A DNA stretch of 64,000 nt from Bartonella apihabitans (GTDB taxonomy: Bacteria; Pseudomonadota; Alphaproteobacteria; Rhizobiales; Rhizobiaceae), in the NCBI RefSeq assembly GCF_030758755.1, contig NZ_CP132387.1, forward strand, positions 682,001 to 746,000, given 5' to 3'. Positions 37,832 to 49,986 of this stretch are shown here, in pieces. A program made the position numbers and the translations under genes. Below the pieces are notes generated by a model. The model worked only from the letters and a program-made list of their open reading frames with translations, searched no databases and had not been told where the DNA came from. Position 1 is the first letter of the stretch; each line of letters begins with the position of its first letter.

Positions 37832-38341
37832 ATGCAGACAGTATTGATTGTCATTCATCTTTTAATTGTCATCGCACTTGTCGGCGTTGTATTGATACAG
37901 CGTTCCGAAGGCGGCGGCTTGGGCATTGGCGGTGGTTCAGGCTTTATGACAGCACGCGGTACAAAAAACGCGCTGACACGGCTGACAGCAATTCTTGCAC
38001 TCTGTTTTTTTGCAACATCGATTGCTCTTGTGGTTTTGGATAGTGTTTCGAACCCTGCTGCCGATATTATCAATCGTATTCCTGCGAAGGATACAAAAGC
38101 TCCGACTCAAAATACACCGTCGACGACATCCGGACAGATACCGACGGGCCAGGGTGAGACACCGGCAAATAACGCAAATCAGCCGGCAGGTTCTGACCAG
38201 TCTGGTGGTAAAGGTCAGACGGATGGTCAAAGCACGACAACGCCGGATGCCCAAAAATCTTCCACAGATGGCAATAAATCAGCTCCGGTTATGGAAAATC
38301 CGGTGCCGCAGCAACAGGAAAATCCGGTTCCAAACAACTAA
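37832..38341 (+). CDS. secG: preprotein translocase subunit SecG
   Basis: This is the small SecYEG subunit with two transmembrane helices (about residues 2-18 and 51-72) around the cytosolic loop LIQRSEGGGLGIGGGSG. At 169 residues it is long because of a tail rich in Gln, Pro, Thr and Asn after residue 80, as is common in Brucella and Bartonella. A terminator follows about 50 bases after the stop. Confidence 0.94.
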   Translation: MQTVLIVIHLLIVIALVGVVLIQRSEGGGLGIGGGSGFMTARGTKNALTRLTAILALCFFATSIALVVLDSVSNPAADIINRIPAKDTKAPTQNTPSTTSGQIPTGQGETPANNANQPAGSDQSGGKGQTDGQSTTTPDAQKSSTDGNKSAPVMENPVPQQQENPVPNN

Positions 38342-38393
38342 ACAACGGTTTGTTGCGTGGTTTTGATATTCCGGTTGATCAGGTACAGAAAAT

Positions 38394-38422
38394 AAAGGGC
38401 GGTTTTCGCCCTTTTATTTTTT
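38394..38422 (+). terminator. intrinsic terminator after secG
   Basis: The stem aaagggcg/cgcccttt with a five-base loop is followed by tattttttg. It ends the tpiA-secG transcript. Confidence 0.88.
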
Positions 38423-38932
38423 GAACTACTCGTTTGTTTCATGCTGAATTTTTAGGCTCAAAAAAATTATTGAAAAATTTTATAGTAGTTCGTTCGATCA
38501 ATTAAATATTTTTTACAGCTGGATAAATTCTTTAGCCAATCGGGAAATCGGGTTTAAAATTTTCTGTCAGGCTAACCGAAGCAAGGCTAGTGTTATTTGA
38601 AAAAGAGCTAGCAGGGCATCAGGAAAACAAATCGAATATCTATGCAAAACTCGTCGTGTGGCGTTCTGACCATGGATTTTAACCTTGTTTGCTCTGGCGC
38701 TTGCCAGAGCGAAATATTACTTGGTTAAAATGTCTTTTAGTTAAACAAATGGAAAAAAATTCCAAATCTTAACAAAGTGTTGCATGACTGCCATAGCAGC
38801 CAATCAACTTTTATGGCGCTACTTGAAAAAGATTGAGGACAAACAAATTTGGTCGTATGAACAGCAACAGTGTTGCTAAAACCGAATTTGTTGTAAAACC
38901 TCTCGAACTTTCATCGCGGAATTGAAGTTGAA
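38423..38932. other. 510-base intergenic region with one perfect hairpin
   Basis: The region between the secG terminator and the second L,D-transpeptidase has no supported gene. It contains a perfect eight-base hairpin (gctctggc, loop gctt, gccagagc) at 38691-38710 that lacks a T-run. It must also hold the promoter of the downstream gene, but I could not choose a convincing one. Confidence 0.45.
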
Positions 38933-39565
38933 ATGATCCACCGTTTATTGATTGCCGGTTTTTCCGGCTTGTTTTTTTTGTCAGGTAATACTGCCTTTTC
39001 AGAAGAAATTGCTGATAGCGATGACGCCGGTAATGCGCAAGTCGCATCGGTTGCACCCGTTGGACATATTCAGATACCAACTGTAAAAAGCTACAATGTA
39101 CCGGAAAAATATCGTCCTCAGACTGTATCCTTCTCCGGTTATAAACCGGGGACGATTGTTATCGATCCCAAGAATTATTTCCTTTATCTGATCGAGACAC
39201 CGACAACAGCTAGGCGTTACGGAATTGCTGTTGGTAAAATCGGGCTACAGTTCAAAGGTACAGCCAATATTCGTTTTAAACGGGAATGGCCACGTTGGAT
39301 TCCGACAAAAGATATGGTCAAACGCAGTCCCGAGCATTACGCAAAATTTGCCAATGGTATGGATGGCGGGCCGGGAAATCCGCTCGGAGCACGTGCACTT
39401 TATCTCTGGCAGGGGAACAAAGACACCTATATTCGTATTCACGGGACAGTCCAGCCTTGGACAATCGGTTCTTCTGCTTCCAATGGCTGCTTCCGTATGA
39501 TCAACGATGACGTGCTTGATCTTTATGATCGGGTCGATGTCGGTACAGAAGTTGTTGTGCTTTGA
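38933..39565 (+). CDS. secreted L,D-transpeptidase
   Basis: This is a periplasmic YkuD-family transpeptidase of 210 residues. The N-terminal signal peptide is about residues 1-22 (FSGLFFLSGNTAFS). The catalytic domain covers about 60-210. It shows HGTVQPWTIG and SNGCFRM with the nucleophile at about Cys186. It is a paralogue of the lipoprotein at 12592-13356, from which it differs in lacking a lipobox. A terminator follows within 25 bases, so it is its own transcription unit. Confidence 0.9.
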   Translation: MIHRLLIAGFSGLFFLSGNTAFSEEIADSDDAGNAQVASVAPVGHIQIPTVKSYNVPEKYRPQTVSFSGYKPGTIVIDPKNYFLYLIETPTTARRYGIAVGKIGLQFKGTANIRFKREWPRWIPTKDMVKRSPEHYAKFANGMDGGPGNPLGARALYLWQGNKDTYIRIHGTVQPWTIGSSASNGCFRMINDDVLDLYDRVDVGTEVVVL

Positions 39566-39589
39566 AACTGTAAAAAATCCATTCTTAAC

Positions 39590-39615
39590 AGCCCCGTTTA
39601 ATACGGGGCTTTTTG
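39590..39615 (+). terminator. intrinsic terminator after the L,D-transpeptidase
   Basis: The stem agccccgt/acggggct with loop ttaat is followed by ttttg, 24 bases after the stop codon. Confidence 0.9.
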
Positions 39616-39741
39616 TTAATAAAAACAATGACTTATTTTGAAAAAGCGAATCAGTTTTTCAAGTCTTGGACAGCTTTTAGTCTGAAAATCCGCATAGAAC
39701 ATGAAAATAGGGGCTTTCGGGTAGCTCTTCGAGAATCGTAA

Positions 39742-41446
<1,705 letters not shown>

Positions 41447-41491
41447 TAAGGGCGATCGGTTTTATATCGTAATCGTTTTTGATAGTTGAAT

Positions 41492-41527
41492 TTTGCAAAG
41501 TTCCAATAGGGGCTTTGCAAATTTTTT
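41492..41527 (+). terminator. intrinsic terminator after pyrG
   Basis: A perfect nine-base stem (tttgcaaag/ctttgcaaa) with a 12-base loop is followed by six Ts. The remaining 360 bases up to kdsA (41528-41889) hold no supported gene; an AT-rich segment ttttatactaaattacc near 41750 could be promoter DNA. Confidence 0.8.
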
Positions 41528-41889
41528 GGCAGTAAATAATTTTGCGGATTGTTTGATACGTTAAAATTATACCGGATTATAGTGATCATTTGTCTGCTAT
41601 AACGCATTGATCTATCGTCTGATTTTGCATTGATAACCGGTTTTTTGATTGCTTCTTTTTAAGCAAACGAACCGAAACCGGATATCATGATATTGACCGT
41701 TTTATTCTCGGTCACGGTTTTAAAAAACTTCCCGGTTTGAGGCTTTCTTTTATACTAAATTACCGTAAGCAGACGATTGTTGCTTTTGAGCGGTGTATGA
41801 AAACAATCATATTGAATAGACTGTGTTTTTTAAGGTAAGGTCTGACAATCAGCAAAAATCATATGAAAATGATTAGATTAGAGGACTAG

Positions 41890-42723
41890 ATGACGAAACC
41901 GAATAGCACTGTCTCTGTAGGAAATGTTGTATTTTCCAATAGTGCGCCGCTTTCAATTATTGCGGGGCCATGTCAGATGGAAAGCCGTGAACATGCATTT
42001 GATATGGCGGGTAAGATAAAAGAGATTGCAGAAAAACTGGGTATTGGTGTTGTTTATAAGTCAAGTTTTGACAAGGCCAATCGTACGTCTTTGAACAGCA
42101 AGCGTGGCATCGGCCTTGAAAAGGCTATGGACGTTTTTGATGACTTGAAACGGGAATTCAATATTCCTGTACTGACGGATATTCATACAGAAGAACAATG
42201 TGCACTTGTTGCTCCTCATGTTGATGTTTTACAAATTCCCGCATTTTTGTGTCGTCAAACCGATCTTCTGGTGGCAGCAGCAAAAACCGGCCGCGTTATC
42301 AATGTAAAAAAAGGTCAGTTTCTTGCCCCGTGGGATATGAAAAATGTTCTGGCCAAAATTACCGAGAGCGGAAATCCCAATGTTATGGCTTGTGAGCGGG
42401 GTGTCTCGTTCGGTTATAATACGTTGATTTCGGATATGCGAGCATTGCCGATTATGGCACAATTCGGCTCGCCGGTCATTTTTGATGCCACCCATTCTGT
42501 CCAGCAACCGGGCGGGCAGGGCACATCCTCGGGAGGACAACGCGAATTTGTTGAAACGCTTGCACGCGCGGCTGTGGCGGTAGGTGTTGCCGGTGTTTTT
42601 CTGGAAACACATCAGGATCCGGATCATGCTCCGTCTGATGGGCCGAATATGGTCAAGCTCGAAAATTTGCCGAATCTGTTGGAAACATTGATGGCGTTTG
42701 ACCGGTTGGCAAAAAAGCTTTAA
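41890..42723 (+). CDS. kdsA: 3-deoxy-8-phosphooctulonate (KDO-8-P) synthase
   Basis: This enzyme of 277 residues condenses phosphoenolpyruvate and arabinose-5-phosphate to KDO-8-P for the lipopolysaccharide inner core. Family segments are [58 protein letters not shown] and [16 protein letters not shown]. Presence of kdsA shows the organism makes LPS with KDO. The start has gagg at the right distance. It precedes eno by about 92 bases. Confidence 0.96.
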   Translation: MTKPNSTVSVGNVVFSNSAPLSIIAGPCQMESREHAFDMAGKIKEIAEKLGIGVVYKSSFDKANRTSLNSKRGIGLEKAMDVFDDLKREFNIPVLTDIHTEEQCALVAPHVDVLQIPAFLCRQTDLLVAAAKTGRVINVKKGQFLAPWDMKNVLAKITESGNPNVMACERGVSFGYNTLISDMRALPIMAQFGSPVIFDATHSVQQPGGQGTSSGGQREFVETLARAAVAVGVAGVFLETHQDPDHAPSDGPNMVKLENLPNLLETLMAFDRLAKKL

Positions 42724-42797
42724 TCCATTTTATGAGATGTTAGGTATTCCCTCGCAAAGAGAGTTTGTCTAATCATTAAAGAACTAACGAACCCTGA

Positions 42798-44090
<1,293 letters not shown>

Positions 44091-44120
44091 TTGAAAACCG
44101 GCTATCGCAATTTTGATCTT

Positions 44121-44150
44121 AAAGAGCGGGCATTATGTCCGCTCTTTTTT
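44121..44150 (+). terminator. intrinsic terminator after eno
   Basis: The stem aaagagcgggc/gtccgctcttt (one G-T pair) with loop attat is followed by further Ts, about 30 bases after the eno stop. Confidence 0.88.
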
Positions 44151-44297
44151 GCGTTCTTGACACTCGTTTTTTCTAGTTTGTTACTTATTTAATCGGGTAA
44201 TCTTAACTCATCGGATTTGAATTTAAAAAAAGTGCAAAATTGATTGCCGATCAGATTGGTGATTTTGCAACTTGTCACGCAAAGATCAGGAGTTTTT

Positions 44298-44708
44298 ATG
44301 CGCGGTTCGATTATAAGTTACACAAGGAACAAAGGTCTTATCTCGGGAGCCGATAACAACCGTTACGAATTCACGCGGCTTGACTGGAGCGGGCAAGGCG
44401 AACCGTCGGCCGGAATCAAGGTTGATTTTGTGGCAGAAGGGGCGATCGCCAAAAATATCTTTCCCTTAAGCATTGATAGCAAGCATTCGAAAGTCGTTAT
44501 GGCAATCGTATGCTGGTTCTTCGGGATTTTCGGAGTTCATCGTTTTATGGTCGGAAAAATCGGTACTGGCGTATTGATGCTTCTCCTCACGGTCACAGTT
44601 ATCGGTTCGATCATTTCGTTTATTTGGTCAATTATCGATTTTATTCTGATCCTTATGGGGAAATTCAAAGATAAAGACGGAAATCCGATCACAAGCGAAT
44701 ATCTTTGA
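44298..44708 (+). CDS. TM2 domain membrane protein with a cold-shock-like N-terminal domain
   Basis: This is a protein of 136 residues in two parts. Residues 1-60 resemble a cold-shock-type OB fold (MRGSIISYTRNKGLISGADNNRYEF). Residues 66-125 are a TM2 domain with two helices around FFGIFGVHRFMVGKIGTG and a C-terminal IWSIIDFILI. Such fusions occur widely in Gram-negative bacteria and their function is not known. The ATG at 44298 has aggag upstream; longer frames are not needed. Confidence 0.82.
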   Translation: MRGSIISYTRNKGLISGADNNRYEFTRLDWSGQGEPSAGIKVDFVAEGAIAKNIFPLSIDSKHSKVVMAIVCWFFGIFGVHRFMVGKIGTGVLMLLLTVTVIGSIISFIWSIIDFILILMGKFKDKDGNPITSEYL

Positions 44709-45005
44709 CTTGGAAATAATCACTGGAAAGGTCAATACCGGAAACCAGAAGGTGAATATTTTCGGGATTGTCTGTCAGGCAATAAACTTTGTGAAGTTTG
44801 TCTTTTGATGTGTCTGCACGAGATAAGTGGTCGAGATATCACTGGTTGAAATGTCTATAACGTTTATTTTTTAAAATGCCAAAATTCCAACCGGCAATGG
44901 CTTTTTGTCATTTTGTTTTCAGGAATTTGGCCTTCCGGTAATCTATCTTTAATAAAAATCATGCATCAATGATTTAAGTTCGATAGGGACAGAAATGCTG
45001 AAATG

Positions 45006-45335
45006 ATGTGGACGAAACAGAAACGCAGATCAATCAAGGGGCGCTTTATATTGCCCCTTATGACGATTGGTGTGCTGAGCTATTTTGGTTACCACATTTA
45101 TCACGGTGAATATGGTTTATATTCTCGTGTCAAAGTAGAACAACATATCGACAGCCTCAACAACGAGTTGAAATCGCTTGAAGAGCAGCGCAAAGGAATA
45201 GAAAAAAAGGTTTCGCTTTTAAAAGACGGTCATATAGAACGTGATATGCTTGATGAATATGCTCGCAAAAATCTTAATCTTTCGAAGCCGAATGAATTTG
45301 TTATCTTGACAGGTCAAGGCGATTTGTCAAAATAG
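45006..45335 (+). CDS. ftsB: septum formation initiator DivIC/FtsB family protein
   Basis: This is a bitopic division protein of 109 residues. One transmembrane helix (about residues 15-31) is followed by a coiled coil (about 43-78, SLNNELKSLEEQRKGIEKKVSLL) and a C-terminal segment LSKPNEFVIL. Alphaproteobacterial members at this site, between eno and pdhA, are FtsB/DivIC homologues that link FtsL and FtsQ in the divisome. An in-frame ATG lies one codon earlier at 45003. Confidence 0.87.
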   Translation: MWTKQKRRSIKGRFILPLMTIGVLSYFGYHIYHGEYGLYSRVKVEQHIDSLNNELKSLEEQRKGIEKKVSLLKDGHIERDMLDEYARKNLNLSKPNEFVILTGQGDLSK

Positions 45336-45464
45336 AAAAATTCTGTTTATTTCCTAAAAAATAAATATATCAATACCTTACACGAATTTTTACAAACATT
45401 TATAGTGCTTGTAACTTTGGCGGGGAAAGCGTATTTTTTAAAACACCAATTAAGGGAGTTTAAT

Positions 45465-46505
45465 ATGGCAGCACGGGCTAAAAAAACTTCTGCGAAAAAA
45501 ACGCAGACCGTATTAACCAATACCGCCAGATCACCTGAGCCGGCGGAATTCACCAAAGAAGAAGAACTTCAGTTTTATCATGATATGCTTTTAATCCGAC
45601 GGTTTGAAGAAAAAGCCGGTCAGCTTTATGGCATGGGCGTTATTGGCGGCTTTTGTCACCTCTATATCGGACAAGAAGCGGTCGTAACCGGAACTGTCAA
45701 AGCAATAAAACAAGGCGATCAGGTGATCACCTCCTATCGCGATCATGGACATATGTTGGCAACAGGTATGAACCCTCGCGGTGTTATGGCTGAACTAGCC
45801 GGTCGCAAAGATGGCTTTTCCAAAGGGAAGGGCGGTTCGATGCATATGTTTTCCAAGGAAAAGAACTTTTTTGGCGGACATGGTATCGTTGGTGCACAGG
45901 TTCCGATCGGAACAGGATTGGCTTTTTCCAATAAATATTTGGGACGCGATAATGTAACGCTTGTTTATTTTGGTGACGGCGCGGCCAATCAGGGGCAGGT
46001 TTATGAAAGCTTCAATATGGCTTCGCTTTGGAAACTTCCCGTCGTTTATGTTATCGAAAACAACCAATATGCCATGGGAACGGCAGTTTCCCGTGCTTCT
46101 GCCGAGACCGATTTTTCACGTCGTGGTTTGTCTTTCGAAATACCCGGTTATGTTGTCGATGGTATGGATGTTTGCGCCGTAAAATCGGCAGCCGATGAGG
46201 CTGTTGCATGGGCACGTTCAGGTAAAGGCCCGATTATTCTCGACATGCAGACCTATCGTTATCGTGGTCACTCTATGTCGGATCCGGCCAAATATCGCAC
46301 CAAAGAAGAGGTGGAAAAGGTCAAGACCGAACATGATCCGATCAATCAGGTGAAGAACCGCTGTATCAAAAAGGGTTGGGCAACAGAAGACGAATTGAAA
46401 GACATTGACAAAAAGGTTCGTGCTATCGTTGCAGATGCGGCAGATTTTGCTGAAAATGATCCCGAGCCGGATGTATCCGAGCTCTATACCGATGTTCTTC
46501 TTTAA
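45465..46505 (+). CDS. pdhA: pyruvate dehydrogenase E1 component, alpha subunit
   Basis: This is the alpha chain of the thiamine diphosphate-dependent pyruvate decarboxylase (346 residues), which with PdhB forms the E1 heterotetramer. It shows [33 protein letters not shown], the [12 protein letters not shown] [12 protein letters not shown] and the ThDP/Mg motif GDGAANQG with NNQYAMGT. The phosphorylation-loop equivalent [15 protein letters not shown] is present. Start at 45465 with aaggga. Followed by pdhB after 17 bases. Confidence 0.97.
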   Translation: MAARAKKTSAKKTQTVLTNTARSPEPAEFTKEEELQFYHDMLLIRRFEEKAGQLYGMGVIGGFCHLYIGQEAVVTGTVKAIKQGDQVITSYRDHGHMLATGMNPRGVMAELAGRKDGFSKGKGGSMHMFSKEKNFFGGHGIVGAQVPIGTGLAFSNKYLGRDNVTLVYFGDGAANQGQVYESFNMASLWKLPVVYVIENNQYAMGTAVSRASAETDFSRRGLSFEIPGYVVDGMDVCAVKSAADEAVAWARSGKGPIILDMQTYRYRGHSMSDPAKYRTKEEVEKVKTEHDPINQVKNRCIKKGWATEDELKDIDKKVRAIVADAADFAENDPEPDVSELYTDVLL

Positions 46506-46522
46506 TAGCGAGGAAAGCGACT

Positions 46523-47918
46523 ATGTCTATTGATATCTTGATGCCGGCGCTTTCGCCCACAATGGAAGAAGGCAAAATTTCAAAATGGCTTAAAAAGGAA
46601 GGCGATAAGGTCGAGGCCGGTGATGTGATTGCCGAAATCGAAACCGATAAAGCCACTATGGAAGTCGATGCAGCCGATGAAGGAACAATCGGAAAGATTC
46701 TTGTTCCGGAAGGAACAGCAGGCGTAAAGGTCAACACACCTATCGCGGTTCTGCTTGAAGACGGTGAAACAGCGGCTGATATTAAAAATGCCGTCAATCC
46801 GGCAAAAGAAGCAGCACCACAGGCACCACAACCTGCTACATCCGCACCTGCCGCTCCGGCTCCTTCAGCACCGGCTGCACCGAAGCCCGCAGAGCCGGTT
46901 GTTCAATCCGACCCTGATATTCCGGCAGGAACAGAAATGGTCAAAATGACCGTTCGCGAAGCTTTGAACGAAGCTTTGGCTGAAGAAATGCGTCGTGACG
47001 ACAAGGTTTTCCTGATTGGTGAAGAAGTTGCTCAATATCAGGGCGCTTATAAGGTCAGTCAGGGATTGCTTGATGAATTCGGTGCACGTCGTGTCATTGA
47101 TACGCCGATTACCGAACAGGGGTTTGCCGGCCTTGGCGTTGGTGCAGCTTTTGGTGGCTTGCGTCCGGTCGTTGAATTCATGACATTCAACTTTGCCATG
47201 CAAGCAATCGACCAGATTGTGAATTCCGCCGCCAAGACACATTATATGTCCGGCGGGCAGATGCATGCCCCTATGGTTTTCCGCAGCCAATGGCGCAGCC
47301 TCTCGCGTTGGTGCTCAACATTCTCAATGCTATGCATCATGGTACAGTCATGTACCGGGCTTGAAAGTTATCATGCCTTACACGGCTGCCGATGCCAAAG
47401 GGCTTTTGAAAGCGGCAATCCGCGATGACAATCCGGTTATCTTCCTTGAAAATGAATTGCTCTATGGTCACCAGTTCGATGTGCCAAAGCTCGATGATTT
47501 CGTTTTGCCAATCGGCAAAGCCCGCATCCATAAAGCCGGTAACGATGTAACAATTGTCGGCATGGGCATGGGGATGAATTACGCGGTTGAAGCACTGTCG
47601 GAATTCGAGAAACTCGGAATTGATGTCGAGTTGATAGATCTGAGAACTGTTCGTCCGATGGATTTGCCGACAATTATTAAATCGGTGAAGAAAACCGGCC
47701 GTCTGGTCACAATCGAAGAAGGCTTTCCGCAATCATCTGTCGGAACAGAAATTGCAACACGCGTAATGCAGCAGGCATTTGATTATCTTGATGCGCCGAT
47801 TGCTACAATTGCAGGCAAGGATGTTCCTATGCCTTATGCTGCCAATCTCGAAAAACTTGCTTTGCCAAGTGTTGCCGAGGTTGTTGATGCCGTAAAATCT
47901 GTCACCTACAAAGCCTGA
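46523..47918 (+). CDS. pdhB: pyruvate dehydrogenase E1 component, beta subunit with lipoyl domain, frame interrupted
   Basis: This encodes the beta chain of E1, here with the N-terminal lipoyl domain typical of alphaproteobacteria: [19 protein letters not shown] and [17 protein letters not shown] (lipoylated Lys near residue 42). A Pro/Ala linker (about 95-135) leads to the transketolase-like domain ([15 protein letters not shown] to [16 protein letters not shown]) and the C-terminal domain ([10 protein letters not shown]). The frame breaks near 47283-47289, where the expected [17 protein letters not shown] is disturbed by a net gain of one or loss of two bases. The corrected length is about 465. 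Confidence 0.95.
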
Positions 47919-47931
47919 AGGAGAACGCACT

Positions 47932-49316
47932 ATGGCTATAAAAATCACAATGCCGGCGCTTTCCCCGACAATGGAAGAAGGCACGTTGTCGAAGTGGGAT
48001 ATCAAAGAGGGCGACAAAGTTTCGCCGGGTGATACTGTTGCCGAAATTGAAACTGATAAGGCAACGATGGAAGTTGATGCCGCTGACGAAGGAACACTTG
48101 TAAAAATCGTTGTTCCGGCAGGGACACAAGGCGTAAAAGTGAATGCCTTGATCGGGATTCTCGCAGAAGACGGCGAAAGTGCCGAGGATGCCATCAAAGC
48201 GATTGAAGATGAAGAGAAAAAACAGCCTTCATCTTCTCCGGCACCGGCGCGGCCGGCAGCACCCGCCGCAGCCGCAAAAGCAGATACAACTCCCGTTCAA
48301 ACTGCTAAGGCGCCTCGGCTCCCAAACAAGCAACTCCAACTTCTTCCGAAACACCGGTTACAGAAAAGGGCAACCGTATATTTGCCTCGCCATTGGCGCG
48401 GCGTCTGGCCAAGCAGAACGGACTTCAACTGTCACTTATTTCAGGCACAGGTTCACATGGTCGCATCATCAAGCGTGATATTGACAGTGCTCTTGCCAAC
48501 GGCACCGGCAAGGCTGCAAGTAATGTGGAACAGTCTGTACAAACTTCTGCCTCGACCGAAAGCTCGTCTTCAGACGAAATGACAATGAAGCTTTTCAATA
48601 CCGATGAATACGAAATCGTACCTCACGATGGTATGCGAAAGACCATTGCCAAGCGTCTCGTTAAATCGAAACGTACAGTTCCACATTTTTATGTAACAAT
48701 TGATTGCGAGATTGATGCGCTGCTGAAATTGCGTGCAGAATTGAACGCAGCAGCTCCGATGGTTAAAACAAGTGCAGGCGAAAAACCGGCCTATAAGCTT
48801 TCAGTCAATGATATGGTTATCAAGGCCACAGCATTGGCACTCAAGGCTGTGCCGGATGCCAATGTTTCCTGGCTCGATAGCGGGATGATGCGCCACAAAT
48901 TTGTGGACGTGGGTGTTGCTGTTTCCATTCCGAACGGCTTGATTACGCCGATCATCAAACATGCAGAGGAAAAATCGCTTTCGACAATTTCCAATGCAAT
49001 GAAAGATTTGGCAAAACGGGCGCGGGAACGCAAGTTGAAACCCGAGGAATATCAGGGCGGAACGACTGCGGTTTCCAATATGGGCATGTATGGTGTCAAG
49101 GATTTCTGCGCCATTATCAACCCGCCACATGCGACGATCTTTGCGATCGGTGCAGGTGAACAACGCGCTGTTGTTAAAAACGGTGAATTGGCTATCGCAA
49201 CGGTCATGTCGGTGACATTGTCAACCGACCATCGCGCGGTAGACGGAGCCTTGGCAGCCGAACTTGCACAAGCCTTCAAAAAGTTCATTGAAAACCCGAT
49301 GAGCATGTTGGTGTAA
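47932..49316 (+). CDS. pdhC: pyruvate dehydrogenase E2 (dihydrolipoamide acetyltransferase), frame interrupted
   Basis: This is the core of the pyruvate dehydrogenase complex, transferring acetyl groups to CoA. One lipoyl domain ([28 protein letters not shown]) is followed by a Pro/Ala linker. The E3-binding domain is FASPLARRLAKQNGLQLSLISGTG; the catalytic domain starts near ETPHD-like VPHDGMRKTIAKRL. It ends in the motif STDHRAVDGALAAELAQAF, with the active-site His and Asp. The frame breaks in the linker near 48313-48320, where one base is missing (APKQATPTSSETP is the restored reading). About 461 residues. Confidence 0.95.
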
Positions 49317-49318
49317 TA

Positions 49319-49960
49319 ATGAAAAAAACTGTTCTGGCTTATGGAGATTCCCTGACATGGGGATTAAATCCGATAAACCAAACACGTTACACCAACGAAA
49401 TTCGTTGGCCACGTGTGCTGGAACAGCAATTCAACGGCGCGATTGAAGTTGTCGAGGAAGCATTGTGCGGCCGCACAACCTGTTTTGACGATAAAACTTC
49501 AATCGACGACCGGAATGGTGCAACGATCCTTCCGACAATCTTGGGCTCATGTCATCCGCTTGATCTGGTGATCATGATGCTGGGCATCAATGACTTGAAA
49601 AAATTTGTTGCGGGTTCCGCAATGGCGGCATGTTTGGGTATGAAACGGCTTATCAATATTGTCCGTTCCTATCCTTATATGTCGCAGATGGAATCTCCGG
49701 AAATTATTATTGTTTCTCCGCCTCATCTGGCGGAGACCACTCATCCTTTAAGTGGCGAGCGTTTTAGTGGTGCTATTGGAGAATCCAAAAAGCTGTCGAT
49801 TTTTTATTCGGATCTTGCTGACGAGATGGAATGTGCCTTCTTCGATGCTGCATCTGTCGCAATCGCGTCACCTGTGGATGGCGTTCATCTTGACGAAAAC
49901 AACACAAAAGCAATTGGCAAAGGGCTTCAACCGTTGGTACATGTCGTTCTCGGCCTTTAG
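49319..49960 (+). CDS. SGNH/GDSL hydrolase in the pdh cluster
   Basis: This is a cytosolic SGNH-family lipase/arylesterase-like protein of 213 residues with no signal peptide. Block I is AYGDSLTWG (catalytic Ser near residue 11), block III has MLGIND, and block V is DGVHLDENN with the catalytic Asp and His. It begins two bases after the pdhC stop and lies just before lpd, so it is co-expressed with pyruvate dehydrogenase. Similar genes occupy this place in other Rhizobiales. The substrate is unknown. Confidence 0.88.
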   Translation: MKKTVLAYGDSLTWGLNPINQTRYTNEIRWPRVLEQQFNGAIEVVEEALCGRTTCFDDKTSIDDRNGATILPTILGSCHPLDLVIMMLGINDLKKFVAGSAMAACLGMKRLINIVRSYPYMSQMESPEIIIVSPPHLAETTHPLSGERFSGAIGESKKLSIFYSDLADEMECAFFDAASVAIASPVDGVHLDENNTKAIGKGLQPLVHVVLGL

Positions 49961-49986
49961 TTCTATCTTTCCCCATGGAGGAAAAA

